DNA of 39,026 nucleotides from a virus: IMG/VR virus record IMGVR_UViG_3300012685_000010, positions 1 to 39,026 of that record; one strand, 5' to 3'. Shown piece by piece: positions 24,508 to 30,272 of this stretch (position 1 is its first letter; each line of letters starts with the position of its first letter). The notes under the pieces were generated by a model. It saw only the letters and a program-made list of their open reading frames with translations, ran no database searches and was not told where the DNA came from. The position numbers and the translations under genes were made by a program.

Positions 24508-24578
24508 ACCCCTACGGCCTGATTGCGCTGTTCGCGGCCGTCGTGTTCGTCCTAGTGTTCGCATCGCTCAGCAGGTAA
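24504..24578 (+). CDS. Tiny membrane peptide (24 aa)
   Basis: GTG at 24504 overlaps the preceding stop; the peptide starts NPYGLIALFAAVVFVLVFAS and ends two bases before the DUF5675 start. It is a single hydrophobic span with Arg at the end. An ATG at 24444 in the same frame gives a longer version (44 aa) that would overlap the previous ORF entirely. Confidence 0.4.
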   Translation: MNPYGLIALFAAVVFVLVFASLSR

Positions 24579-24580
24579 CC

Positions 24581-25084
24581 ATGCTGCGCCTGGTCATCAG
24601 CCGCGGACCGAGCACCGATGCCGGTACGTTCGGCGCGGCGACCCTGGTCGGCATCACCACCTGGGATTCCCTCGAATTGCCATGGCGCGATAACCGGCAT
24701 CGTTTGTCCTGCATCCCGCCCGGCGTCTACCGCGCGAGGCTGATCGACGGGGCAAGCGTCGGGCGGCCGAAGTTCGGCATGGTCTATGAACTGCAGGACG
24801 TGCCGGGGCGGACCGGGATCCTGTTGCATCGCGCCAACTGGGCCGGCGACGTCGAAAAGGGGCTGCACAGCGATCTGGAGGGCTGCCTCACCATCGGCGA
24901 AGCGGTCGGTGTGCTCACCCCTGCCATCCATGGCGGCAAGCCACAGATGGCGATCCAACGCTCCGGGGCTGCCTTCGACGGCCTGATGGCGGCGACAGGC
25001 GGGGCGGATATCGAGGTCGAGATCGCCTGGTCCGTTGGCAATGATCCAGGATCGTTCGATGCACCCGCCACGGCGGTAGCATGA
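24581..25084 (+). CDS. DUF5675 family protein (lysis-cassette copy)
   Basis: A 167-aa protein with the DUF5675 pattern: STDAGTFGA, then SLELPWRDN, SCIPPGVYRARL, VYELQDVPGRTGILLHRANW and a C-terminal LEGCLTIGEAVG. The family has a conserved His (LLH-x-AN) and a Cys in GC, a pairing reminiscent of L,D-transpeptidase-type active sites, but its biochemical activity is not established to my knowledge. It lies between tiny membrane peptides and the spanin genes where an endolysin is expected, so a cell-wall role is inferred. A diverged paralogue lies at 38501-38950. Confidence 0.85.
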   Translation: MLRLVISRGPSTDAGTFGAATLVGITTWDSLELPWRDNRHRLSCIPPGVYRARLIDGASVGRPKFGMVYELQDVPGRTGILLHRANWAGDVEKGLHSDLEGCLTIGEAVGVLTPAIHGGKPQMAIQRSGAAFDGLMAATGGADIEVEIAWSVGNDPGSFDAPATAVA

Positions 25085-25269
25085 GTGACCTACCGCTCTG
25101 GCTCGCCCCACGGCCGCCCCCGGTCCCCGTAGAGGCGCCAGCGCCCGCCGCACAGATCGAGCAAGAAATCCAGCAATCGGCAATCAGCGCGAACGGCCCG
25201 ACCATCTATTGCGGCGAAGTCACGTTCTCGTGGCTGCAGCAGCTTTCGGCATGGTTCAGGAAGCGATGA
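25081..25269 (+). CDS. Small hypothetical protein (62 aa)
   Basis: ATGA overlap with the DUF5675 gene. It has a Pro-rich N-terminus (WLAPRPPPVPVEAPAPAA), then a Gln-rich part, and ends TFSWLQQLSAWFRKR, a possible amphipathic helix. Coupled between DUF5675 and Rz. No family recognised. Confidence 0.6.
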   Translation: MSDLPLWLAPRPPPVPVEAPAPAAQIEQEIQQSAISANGPTIYCGEVTFSWLQQLSAWFRKR

Positions 25270-25273
25270 GCCA

Positions 25274-25843
25274 GTGTCGCTGATCCCGTGGCAGGTAAAG
25301 GCAGTGGCCGGCGTGTTGGCAGCCGGGGCGATGTTCGCAGGTGGTGTCAGGGTAGAGGGCTGGCGCGACGATAAAGCGCTGGCCACGGAAAAGGCGGCGC
25401 ACGTCGCCGACGTCCAAGCCCTTAAGGATCAGTGGCAGGACAAGCTCAACGCCGAGCACGATCTGCTGACCCAGGCCCAGGCCGATCTCGAGACCGAACG
25501 CCTGGCCGATCAGAGGCAACGGAAGAAGGCCGAAAATGACCACCTGCAAACTGTCACAAAACTACGTGCTCTGGCCGATCGCAACGCTACTGACGCTCAG
25601 CGCGTGCGCGACACCCTTGCCTCCGCCCAAGCTGCCGGACGGGCAACAGGCGGTGGCGGTTCCGTGCAACGAGCCGGAAGCGGCGCCGGCTGCAGCGGTG
25701 CAAGCGGCTTCGCAGCCTGTGGATTTCTCAGCAGAGCTACGGAGCTTCTTGAGCGATGTGCGCGCGTGGCAGACGAACAGCACGCAGCCGTCGTCGAAGC
25801 CATAGCAGCTTGGCCGAAAAAAACCGCCCCGAAGGGCGGTTAA
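25274..25843 (+). CDS. Rz: Inner-membrane spanin (Rz-like)
   Basis: A 189-aa protein starting at GTG 25274. An N-terminal signal-anchor (AVAGVLAAGAMFAGG) is followed by a long charged coiled coil (EKAAHVADVQALKDQWQDKL onward). This is the layout of Rz i-spanins, which link to Rz1 across the periplasm and fuse inner and outer membranes in the last lysis step. The C-terminal part lies over the embedded Rz1 frame and is Gly/Ser/Ala-rich. Its last codons lie within the terminator hairpin of the opposite strand. Confidence 0.85.
   Translation: MSLIPWQVKAVAGVLAAGAMFAGGVRVEGWRDDKALATEKAAHVADVQALKDQWQDKLNAEHDLLTQAQADLETERLADQRQRKKAENDHLQTVTKLRALADRNATDAQRVRDTLASAQAAGRATGGGGSVQRAGSGAGCSGASGFAACGFLSRATELLERCARVADEQHAAVVEAIAAWPKKTAPKGG
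25536..25805 (+). CDS. Rz1: Outer-membrane spanin lipoprotein (Rz1-like), embedded in Rz
   Basis: An 89-aa frame wholly inside the Rz gene. It has a signal peptide ending in a lipobox (LSAC, Cys at residue 24) and immediately after it a Pro-rich segment (ATPLPPPKLPDG), the classic Rz1 signature. The mature part ends with SAELRSFLSDVRAWQ, a helix able to pair with the Rz C-terminus. Real by analogy with lambda's nested Rz/Rz1. Confidence 0.88.
   Translation: MTTCKLSQNYVLWPIATLLTLSACATPLPPPKLPDGQQAVAVPCNEPEAAPAAAVQAASQPVDFSAELRSFLSDVRAWQTNSTQPSSKP
25815..25841 (-). terminator. Intrinsic terminator on the minus strand
   Basis: On the minus strand AACCGCCC (25841-25834) pairs with GGGCGGTT (25829-25822) around a TTCG tetraloop and leads into a run of seven T (opposite A at 25817-25823). 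It ends the pilin/tRNA-like transcription unit and lies inside the end of the convergent Rz gene. On the plus strand there is no T-run. Confidence 0.85.
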
Positions 25844-25877
25844 ATTGGGTAGGGCGGTCCTGGCGCTACCCAGGATG

Positions 25878-25952
25878 CAAAGTGACCCGGAGTCGAACCG
25901 GTGTCGCCAACCAGCAGTTTTGCAGACCGCAGCGACTTAGCTTCATCACTCG
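25878..25952 (-). tRNA. tRNA-Cys-like element (anticodon GCA), atypical
   Basis: The minus strand has a good anticodon arm, GCGGT-CTGCAAA-ACTGC, with anticodon GCA. It has a T-arm CCGGTTCGACTCCGG identical, as I recall it, to that of E. coli tRNA-Cys. Acceptor strands GAGTGA and TCACTT pair with one G-U. The D arm is only about 3 bp (AGC/GCT) with a 6-base loop lacking GG, the T-stem closing pair is A-G, and the variable region is 11 bases. No CCA is encoded. It could be a degenerate phage tRNA, a tRNA remnant brought in with the pilin gene, or part of an attachment site. Confidence 0.45.
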
Positions 25953-25979
25953 CGCACTTGCGCTTACCACCCACAATCT

Positions 25980-26480
25980 TTACTGGCATTGAACCGGCGC
26001 GTATTGCGCTGCAACCGAACCGCTCGGTGCGCCCGCTGCGATGATCGCCTTCGACGTGATGTTCGTCGCGCTGGTGCACGCCCATTGCATAGGGCCCACT
26101 GCACCGGCCACGAGCGCCGCCCCGCCGACGTAAGGCGACAGGAGCAGCGTCGATCCGGCGATCTGCGCCGGGGCCGCATAGGTGATGGTGATGCGACCGA
26201 TCGGCGCTGCCGTGCTGATCACGACCGAGGTCACGTACTGCGTGGCGGACATGGTAGCGGCGAAGGCTGCCGCAGCCGCAGTGACGCCGGCAACGTCGTT
26301 CGAGGTAAAGCCTTCCTCGACTGCGATCTTCGCGGCGTTGGCGAGCGATAGGCCCTCTGTGACTTTGGCGCGCACGGTGTAGGTCTGATATTGCGGGATC
26401 GCGATTGCGGCTAAAATGCCGATAATCGCGACCACGATCATCAACTCGATCAAAGTGAAGCCTGAATTCCTGTTACGCAT
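25980..26480 (-). CDS. Type IV pilin precursor (PilA-like)
   Basis: A 166-aa major-pilin-like protein. Residues 1-7 (MRNRNSG) form a short basic leader with Gly at -1. Cleavage by a prepilin peptidase would give [20 protein letters not shown], the canonical N-methylated first helix with Glu5, followed by [13 protein letters not shown]. The C-terminal Cys pair (C135 and C165) fits the pilin disulfide loop. ATG at 26480 has AGGA six bases upstream; a longer in-frame N-terminus is rejected because it destroys the leader. No other pilus gene is nearby, so the product must use host pilus machinery. The gene has its own sigma-54-type promoter and terminator, unlike its neighbours. Confidence 0.95.
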   Translation of the reverse strand: MRNRNSGFTLIELMIVVAIIGILAAIAIPQYQTYTVRAKVTEGLSLANAAKIAVEEGFTSNDVAGVTAAAAAFAATMSATQYVTSVVISTAAPIGRITITYAAPAQIAGSTLLLSPYVGGAALVAGAVGPMQWACTSATNITSKAIIAAGAPSGSVAAQYAPVQCQ

Positions 26481-26513
26481 TTTCAGTCCTTTCGTTGAAG
26501 TGAAATAGACATC

Positions 26514-26529
26514 TGCAATTACCGCGCCA
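26514..26529 (-). promoter_or_regulatory. Sigma-54 (RpoN) promoter of the pilin gene
   Basis: On the minus strand TGGCGCGGTAATTGCA matches the -24/-12 consensus TGGCACG-N4-TTGCW at all fixed positions but one (G for A at the fifth base). The invariant GG and GC have the required spacing. Transcription would start near 26503, giving a leader of about 23 bases that contains the pilin ribosome site. pilA genes of Pseudomonas are known to be RpoN/PilR-dependent. Confidence 0.75.
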
Positions 26530-26556
26530 GCCAGGATGGCAGTCCTGAGCTGGCGC
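26524..26556. promoter_or_regulatory. Inverted repeat overlapping the -24 element
   Basis: GCGCCAGC (26524-26531) matches GCTGGCGC (26549-26556), and inside it CAGGA (26532-26536) pairs with TCCTG (26543-26547) with a single bulged A. The 13-bp stem overlaps the -24 region of the pilin promoter. It could be an operator, or the remnant of a terminator for the upstream gene chain, though no T-run follows on either strand. Confidence 0.5.
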
Positions 26557-26570
26557 ATCTGACCTTTCCG

Positions 26571-26618
26571 GTCACATTCCATAGCCGCGAATGGTCACAT
26601 GTGCCCTCCCGCGTCACA
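26571..26618. promoter_or_regulatory. Three GTCACA elements upstream of the pilin promoter
   Basis: GTCACA occurs on the plus strand at 26571-26576, 26594-26599 and 26613-26618, that is 68 to 115 bases upstream of the predicted pilin start site. Enhancer-binding proteins that activate sigma-54 promoters bind at such distances. The first copy is part of a TGACC/GGTCA inverted repeat (26560-26574). Spacing (23 and 19 bases) is roughly two helical turns. Possible activator sites; inference only. Confidence 0.35.
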
Positions 26619-26700
26619 CATCCAGCAATCGCTCGATCAGCACTGGCGCCCACATCAGAACGAGCGCAAGTAGTGTCCAAAAGGCTGGGCGAAGGATCAT
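26614..26700 (-). CDS. Tiny membrane protein (28 aa)
   Basis: ATG at 26700 overlaps the stop of the next upstream gene (ATGA). The peptide has one hydrophobic stretch (FWTLLALVLMWAPVLI) and ends RLLDV. It is the last member of the long coupled minus-strand chain. Confidence 0.5.
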   Translation of the reverse strand: MILRPAFWTLLALVLMWAPVLIERLLDV

Positions 26701-26882
26701 TGCTCTGGCTCTTTTTGCGCGCGTATTACCTTCATTGAAAGCACGGCACCTGATTGAATTCCAACATCGACGCGGTTCACGCACAGCATTAGGCGCCCGC
26801 ATCTTTCGCAATAGGCCGCCGACTTTGTGAGGCGCGGATCGGTGTCTAGGCCAAGCTGTAGCGAGCATGGGGTACAGATCAT
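26697..26882 (-). CDS. Small zinc-ribbon-like protein (61 aa)
   Basis: ATG at 26882 overlaps the upstream stop (ATGA). Two Cys pairs, CTPC at the N-terminus and CERCGRLMLC, make a likely zinc ribbon, followed by beta strands (NRVDVGIQSGAVLSM). Probably nucleic-acid or protein binding. No family recognised. Confidence 0.6.
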   Translation of the reverse strand: MICTPCSLQLGLDTDPRLTKSAAYCERCGRLMLCVNRVDVGIQSGAVLSMKVIRAQKEPEQ

Positions 26883-27103
26883 GGCGCCGTCTTCCTCTGC
26901 TCCGTCCCGTCCCGCAGCTCGTCCATCCTGTGCGCCAGCTCGGCCAGCGCCGCGAGCGTCAGCGCGAAGCCATGGCGTGCCATCCACTTCATCAGCCATG
27001 CTGCGTTGTCGGTGATCGGATAGCCTTCGCCGGTCATGGCGTCATCCTTCGGCTCGCGTTTGGGCGGATCACCAGGAGTCGAGCGGTACCAGTAATCGTT
27101 CAC
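26879..27103 (-). CDS. Small hypothetical protein (74 aa)
   Basis: GTG at 27103 overlaps the upstream stop (GTGA). An N-terminal polar part (WYRSTPGDPPKREPKDDA) precedes an Ala/Leu/Met-rich helix (AWLMKWMARHGFALTLAALA). Member of the coupled early gene chain; no family recognised. Confidence 0.55.
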   Translation of the reverse strand: MNDYWYRSTPGDPPKREPKDDAMTGEGYPITDNAAWLMKWMARHGFALTLAALAELAHRMDELRDGTEQRKTAP

Positions 27104-27291
27104 TCTGGCAGATCCGGCACATATTTGACGATTCGGAATTCGTATTTGCTCTCGCCATGGTGGTCCAAGTGCGTAACTTCAGACCAACGCTTGAATGCTT
27201 CCGCTTCTAGTTTAGTCGGCAAACCACCCGCGTAACTCATGGACCATTTCTTGCGATCCAGCCGTTCGACAACCCATACGCATTTAGTCAT
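27100..27291 (-). CDS. Small hypothetical protein (63 aa)
   Basis: ATG at 27291 overlaps the upstream stop. The layout CVWVVERLDRKKW ... GLPTKLEAEAFKRW ... YEFRIVKYVPD resembles small phage proteins with a beta-alpha-beta arrangement that end in a RIV-x-YVP strand. Function unknown. Confidence 0.6.
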   Translation of the reverse strand: MTKCVWVVERLDRKKWSMSYAGGLPTKLEAEAFKRWSEVTHLDHHGESKYEFRIVKYVPDLPE

Positions 27292-27878
27292 AACAGCTCC
27301 GGGCGCTCGATCAGCTCTAAAATGTTTCTAGCACGATGAAAATCATGCGCGATAGTTCCTGGCATTGGTCGGTAATCACAAAATTCCCAAAGATCGTATT
27401 TATCACTAGGATCGGTCCTCTCGTATCTCCACGCTATCGTCGGCTGCTTCTGGATCGCCTCCAGCCGCGCTCGGAGGGCGTCGCGTTCTTGTCGCAACTC
27501 CTCGGCAGCATCAATCAGGTTAAGCGGGCCGTCTACACCAGCCGTTCCGATTGCATCAAATGCACATACTAGGTCAGCTTGCAACTCTCGCACCCGCGCC
27601 TCGGCCGCTTCGGCGCGCTGAGCTTTGTCCTGCAAATCTCGGTAATACTCTGCCGTTCCGTGGGCCGATACTGCCGTCTCAAGTTCTCTGATCCTCCCGT
27701 CTCGCTGCCATATCGTCACATCTCTTTCGCGGACGCCTTTGTCACAAAGCTCCAATCGAGCGACCAGATCGGCGCGGGCGGCAAGGGCGTAGGCGCGCAT
27801 CTGGTGCTCGTCGAAGGCCCATCCGCTGTACTCTGACATCGGACGAGGCAGCGGTGGTAGATCGTCGGCAGGAGTCAC
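27288..27878 (-). CDS. Coiled-coil phage protein (196 aa)
   Basis: Starts at GTG 27878 overlapping the upstream stop (GTGA). The N-terminal segment DDLPPLPRP then EYSGWAFDEHQMRAYALAAR is a recurring phage module. It is followed by a long coiled coil (RDGRIRELETAVSAHGTAEY, EELRQERDALRARLEAIQKQ) and a C-terminal Trp/Tyr-rich part (WRYERTDPSDKYDLWEF). Likely early, non-structural. The in-frame upstream extension overlaps the previous gene and is not used. Confidence 0.65.
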   Translation of the reverse strand: MTPADDLPPLPRPMSEYSGWAFDEHQMRAYALAARADLVARLELCDKGVRERDVTIWQRDGRIRELETAVSAHGTAEYYRDLQDKAQRAEAAEARVRELQADLVCAFDAIGTAGVDGPLNLIDAAEELRQERDALRARLEAIQKQPTIAWRYERTDPSDKYDLWEFCDYRPMPGTIAHDFHRARNILELIERPELL

Positions 27879-28228
27879 GGATATGCCTCCGAATGACAGC
27901 GCGCACAGTAGCCGCTTGCGTCGCGTTCGCATGGATCGTGACGCGGACATGGCGTCGCAGCGATCATGGCTTTGACCATGTGATAGTAGATCGACTCGCC
28001 GATATCAACTCCTTTGTTTCGAGCCTCATAGGTTGCGTCGACCATTGCCTGTGTCGGCTCCCTCGGCACCAGCACGAATCGGTCGCGCTGGGCGAGGGCG
28101 GCATCCGCCTCTCTGATCACTTCGTTAGCCCACGAGCCAGGACCAGAGTTGTTCTCCATGTAGTCCCGCATCCGCTTCAAGAGGGGCCACACATCCGGCA
28201 CGTTCTGCACATCCGGCGGGGAGGTCAT
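27875..28228 (-). CDS. Hypothetical protein (117 aa) with C-terminal Cys/His cluster
   Basis: ATGA coupling at both ends. The middle carries the recurrent phage segment RFVLVPREPTQAMVDATYEA, and the C-terminus has a Cys/His cluster (CPRHDPCERDASGYCARCHS) suitable for zinc. Proteins with the VPREPT-x-AM-x-DA motif are common in phages of proteobacteria, with unknown function. Confidence 0.65.
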   Translation of the reverse strand: MTSPPDVQNVPDVWPLLKRMRDYMENNSGPGSWANEVIREADAALAQRDRFVLVPREPTQAMVDATYEARNKGVDIGESIYYHMVKAMIAATPCPRHDPCERDASGYCARCHSEAYP

Positions 28229-28452
28229 GGCTCTTTCCCATTCGAGATGCGCTCTAACTTATCGGCCGTCTCGCAAGTGTGTTTGAATAATTTCTCATCC
28301 TCGCGCGTATCCCAAAGCACTAAATGAGTGATCGGATGCAGCCTGGAAAACGCGCCTTTCCAATGCTCCGCATAATTTCTAAGGAGCATCACCCCATTCG
28401 ATAGTGCCTTATATTCTCGCTTTGATATCTCAGCAATTATTTCAGGAGTCAC
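28225..28452 (-). CDS. Small hypothetical protein (75 aa)
   Basis: GTG at 28452 overlaps the upstream stop. Helical and charged (PEIIAEISKREYKALSNGVM, then ETADKLERISNGKEP). More AT-rich than neighbouring genes. No family recognised. Confidence 0.6.
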   Translation of the reverse strand: MTPEIIAEISKREYKALSNGVMLLRNYAEHWKGAFSRLHPITHLVLWDTREDEKLFKHTCETADKLERISNGKEP

Positions 28453-28988
28453 GCTCCTCCCTCCCGCTCGATGGCGGCTCTGGCGATCTTCGCCGACTCC
28501 GGTTCATCAAAGCTCGAATTGACAACCGGCCCCTCGCGATAAGAAGCGATCTTGGTCAGCGCTTCAAGATACCTCGCCGCATCCTTCGCATCGTCCATGG
28601 TAGACAGAGGCGCATTGCACGGATTGGGCCCGGTATTGCCCATTGCAAATTGCCGAGCCCCTTCCCAGCCGCGCAGCCATTCATCGGTGACTCCCATGTT
28701 CCTCTGGCGAGCGAAGTCCAATCCTTCAGGGATCGCATCAGACGGGCTGGCCGTGGGCCGGACGGCGTAGAGCAGATGCTTCCCCTTGAATCTATGAAGC
28801 GGTACGAGCCAGGTAATCTCAGTCGATGGCTGCGTCACGCCAGTCACCTCGACTTCAGCCACCGGCTCCGGCAAAGGCTCGGATAGCGCGGCTCTAACTC
28901 TGCGATGCCAATCCTCCCACCACTCATGCCCACGCAGATCTTCCCAATTTTCAGTAACTTCTTGCAGCAGCGCTCGCAGGTCGCTCAT
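28449..28988 (-). CDS. Hypothetical early protein (179 aa)
   Basis: ATG at 28988 overlaps the upstream stop. Contains recurrent phage segments: WLVPLHRFKGKHLLYAVRP, a middle with GWEGARQFAMGN, and DAKDAARYLEALTKIASYRE. The DAKDAARY element also appears in the gene at 32495-32971, suggesting a shared module. Function unknown. Confidence 0.6.
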   Translation of the reverse strand: MSDLRALLQEVTENWEDLRGHEWWEDWHRRVRAALSEPLPEPVAEVEVTGVTQPSTEITWLVPLHRFKGKHLLYAVRPTASPSDAIPEGLDFARQRNMGVTDEWLRGWEGARQFAMGNTGPNPCNAPLSTMDDAKDAARYLEALTKIASYREGPVVNSSFDEPESAKIARAAIEREGGA

Positions 28989-29077
28989 TTCAAATACCAC
29001 AGCAGCAGCCCGCCGCCGATAACGATTAGCGCAACCGCTAGTGCGAGATCGCGCGAGGTGATCCAGTCATTATTCAT
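28985..29077 (-). CDS. Tiny membrane protein (30 aa)
   Basis: ATG at 29077 overlaps the upstream stop (ATGA), and the stop overlaps the next ATG. The peptide starts NNDWITSRDLALAVALI and continues into VIGGGLLLWYLK, a single span. Coupling on both sides supports translation. Confidence 0.5.
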   Translation of the reverse strand: MNNDWITSRDLALAVALIVIGGGLLLWYLK

Positions 29078-29292
29078 TTGCGAACTTTCTTCTGATCTCT
29101 CAGATACCAACGCACGAGAGCATTGAATTGAGTTCGTGGCAGCGTCAGAGATTGTTTTGCCTCCTCTCCATTCTTTTGCTCCGAAATTGTCACGTTGACT
29201 CCGTCTGTAAGGATCCAACAAGTTGGCAGATCGAAATTATCGCGACGTAACGAACAAACTTCGTTCAACGTCTTTGCGTCATACGGACTCAT
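29074..29292 (-). CDS. Small hypothetical protein (72 aa)
   Basis: Preceded by AAAGGGAAG on the minus strand. The sequence is beta-rich with a basic end (TCWILTDGVNVTISEQ, then FNALVRWYLRDQKKVRK). It lies 50 bases after the ATPase gene. No family recognised. Confidence 0.6.
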   Translation of the reverse strand: MSPYDAKTLNEVCSLRRDNFDLPTCWILTDGVNVTISEQKNGEEAKQSLTLPRTQFNALVRWYLRDQKKVRK

Positions 29293-29342
29293 TCGCTTCC
29301 CTTTCGTTTTGCCGCAATCATTCCGGCATCTGGCCGTGATGG

Positions 29343-30272
29343 TTAGAGTCCCAGCTCAGATTTGCGCGCGTCTTTGACGATAAGCAAATGTGCGCGGGCC
29401 TTCGCATCCTTCGCCGTCTTGCAAGCCTTGTCACAATCGGTCCAGAGCGCCTTTAGCTGGTTTGGATCGGGCGCTTCCTTGAGCAAGCGCTCCCAGTCGG
29501 CGATGATGATGCCGTTTTTCTTTTCCTCTGTACCGCTGGCCCATGTTGCGATCGCACGGCCTGCAGTTTCGTCCATCACTTCTCCTGGTGGGAACATGAT
29601 CCGATGCTGCTCTTGCAGCTTGATCCATTTCGGCACACCAGGATGATCCGGCATGAGCAGCGCGGAGGCGGTCAGCTCGAACGGCAGTGACTTCTCGCAA
29701 ATCGGAATCCAGCCGTCGATACTGGTAAGACTCTTCTTAGGCACGATCACGACCTTATCGCCCTCTTTCGCAATCTCAACTTTTGGCTCGGCGCGGAAAC
29801 AGAGGATCACATGAGCGCGAACCTTCAACAAGCCGTAGACCATGCGCTTATGCTCTTGCTTCGGCTTCGACCAAGAGAGCAATTTCACTCTATCGCGCTT
29901 GGCGTAATCGTTGCCGGCTAGCTTGTCCAGCTCGGCCTCCTGCATATCCATGCACCCGCCGTCGCCTGCCCAGGAATGCGACATTGAGTCCACGACGATC
30001 ACTGGATAGTTGGCCTTGTCGGCAGATTCGATCGCTTCCAAATATGCGGCTGGTGAGAAAGGCGGTTCCATCTCGGCCACATCGAATTTGAATTGATCGG
30101 CATAGTGCTTGGACCGCCCGCGCTCGGTGTCGATCACCGCGAATGGCGCGCCGTCTGTGATGCCGGACGCCATGCGCAGCGCCGAGTAGGTCTTGCCAGA
30201 TCCGCTCGGGCCCGCTACACCGATCAGCAGGTTAACGTTGCTGCGGACCGCTCGGCCGAATGAAATGCTCAT
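29343..30272 (-). CDS. Sak4-like / RecA-fold AAA ATPase (recombination)
   Basis: A 309-aa P-loop ATPase. Walker A is GPSGSGKT (residues 21-28), followed by AVIDTERGRSKHYAD and Walker B PVIVVDSMSHSW. It has the compact RecA-like core of phage Sak4-type annealing/recombination ATPases plus a C-terminal helical region (TDCDKACKTAKDAKARA). It overlaps the RecE-type exonuclease gene by ATGA, the usual nuclease-plus-recombinase pairing. It would act on single-stranded DNA during replication-linked recombination. Exact subfamily not certain. Confidence 0.8.
   Translation of the reverse strand: MSISFGRAVRSNVNLLIGVAGPSGSGKTYSALRMASGITDGAPFAVIDTERGRSKHYADQFKFDVAEMEPPFSPAAYLEAIESADKANYPVIVVDSMSHSWAGDGGCMDMQEAELDKLAGNDYAKRDRVKLLSWSKPKQEHKRMVYGLLKVRAHVILCFRAEPKVEIAKEGDKVVIVPKKSLTSIDGWIPICEKSLPFELTASALLMPDHPGVPKWIKLQEQHRIMFPPGEVMDETAGRAIATWASGTEEKKNGIIIADWERLLKEAPDPNQLKALWTDCDKACKTAKDAKARAHLLIVKDARKSELGL

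Noticed and set aside
25562-25783. Minus-strand frames within the Rz/Rz1 region
   Set aside because: Rz and Rz1 already explain two frames with clear lipobox and coiled-coil features; the antisense frames show none.
26481-26582. N-terminally extended pilin (start at 26582)
   Set aside because: It would bury the prepilin leader and place the sigma-54 promoter inside the coding region; ATG 26480 has a good ribosome site.
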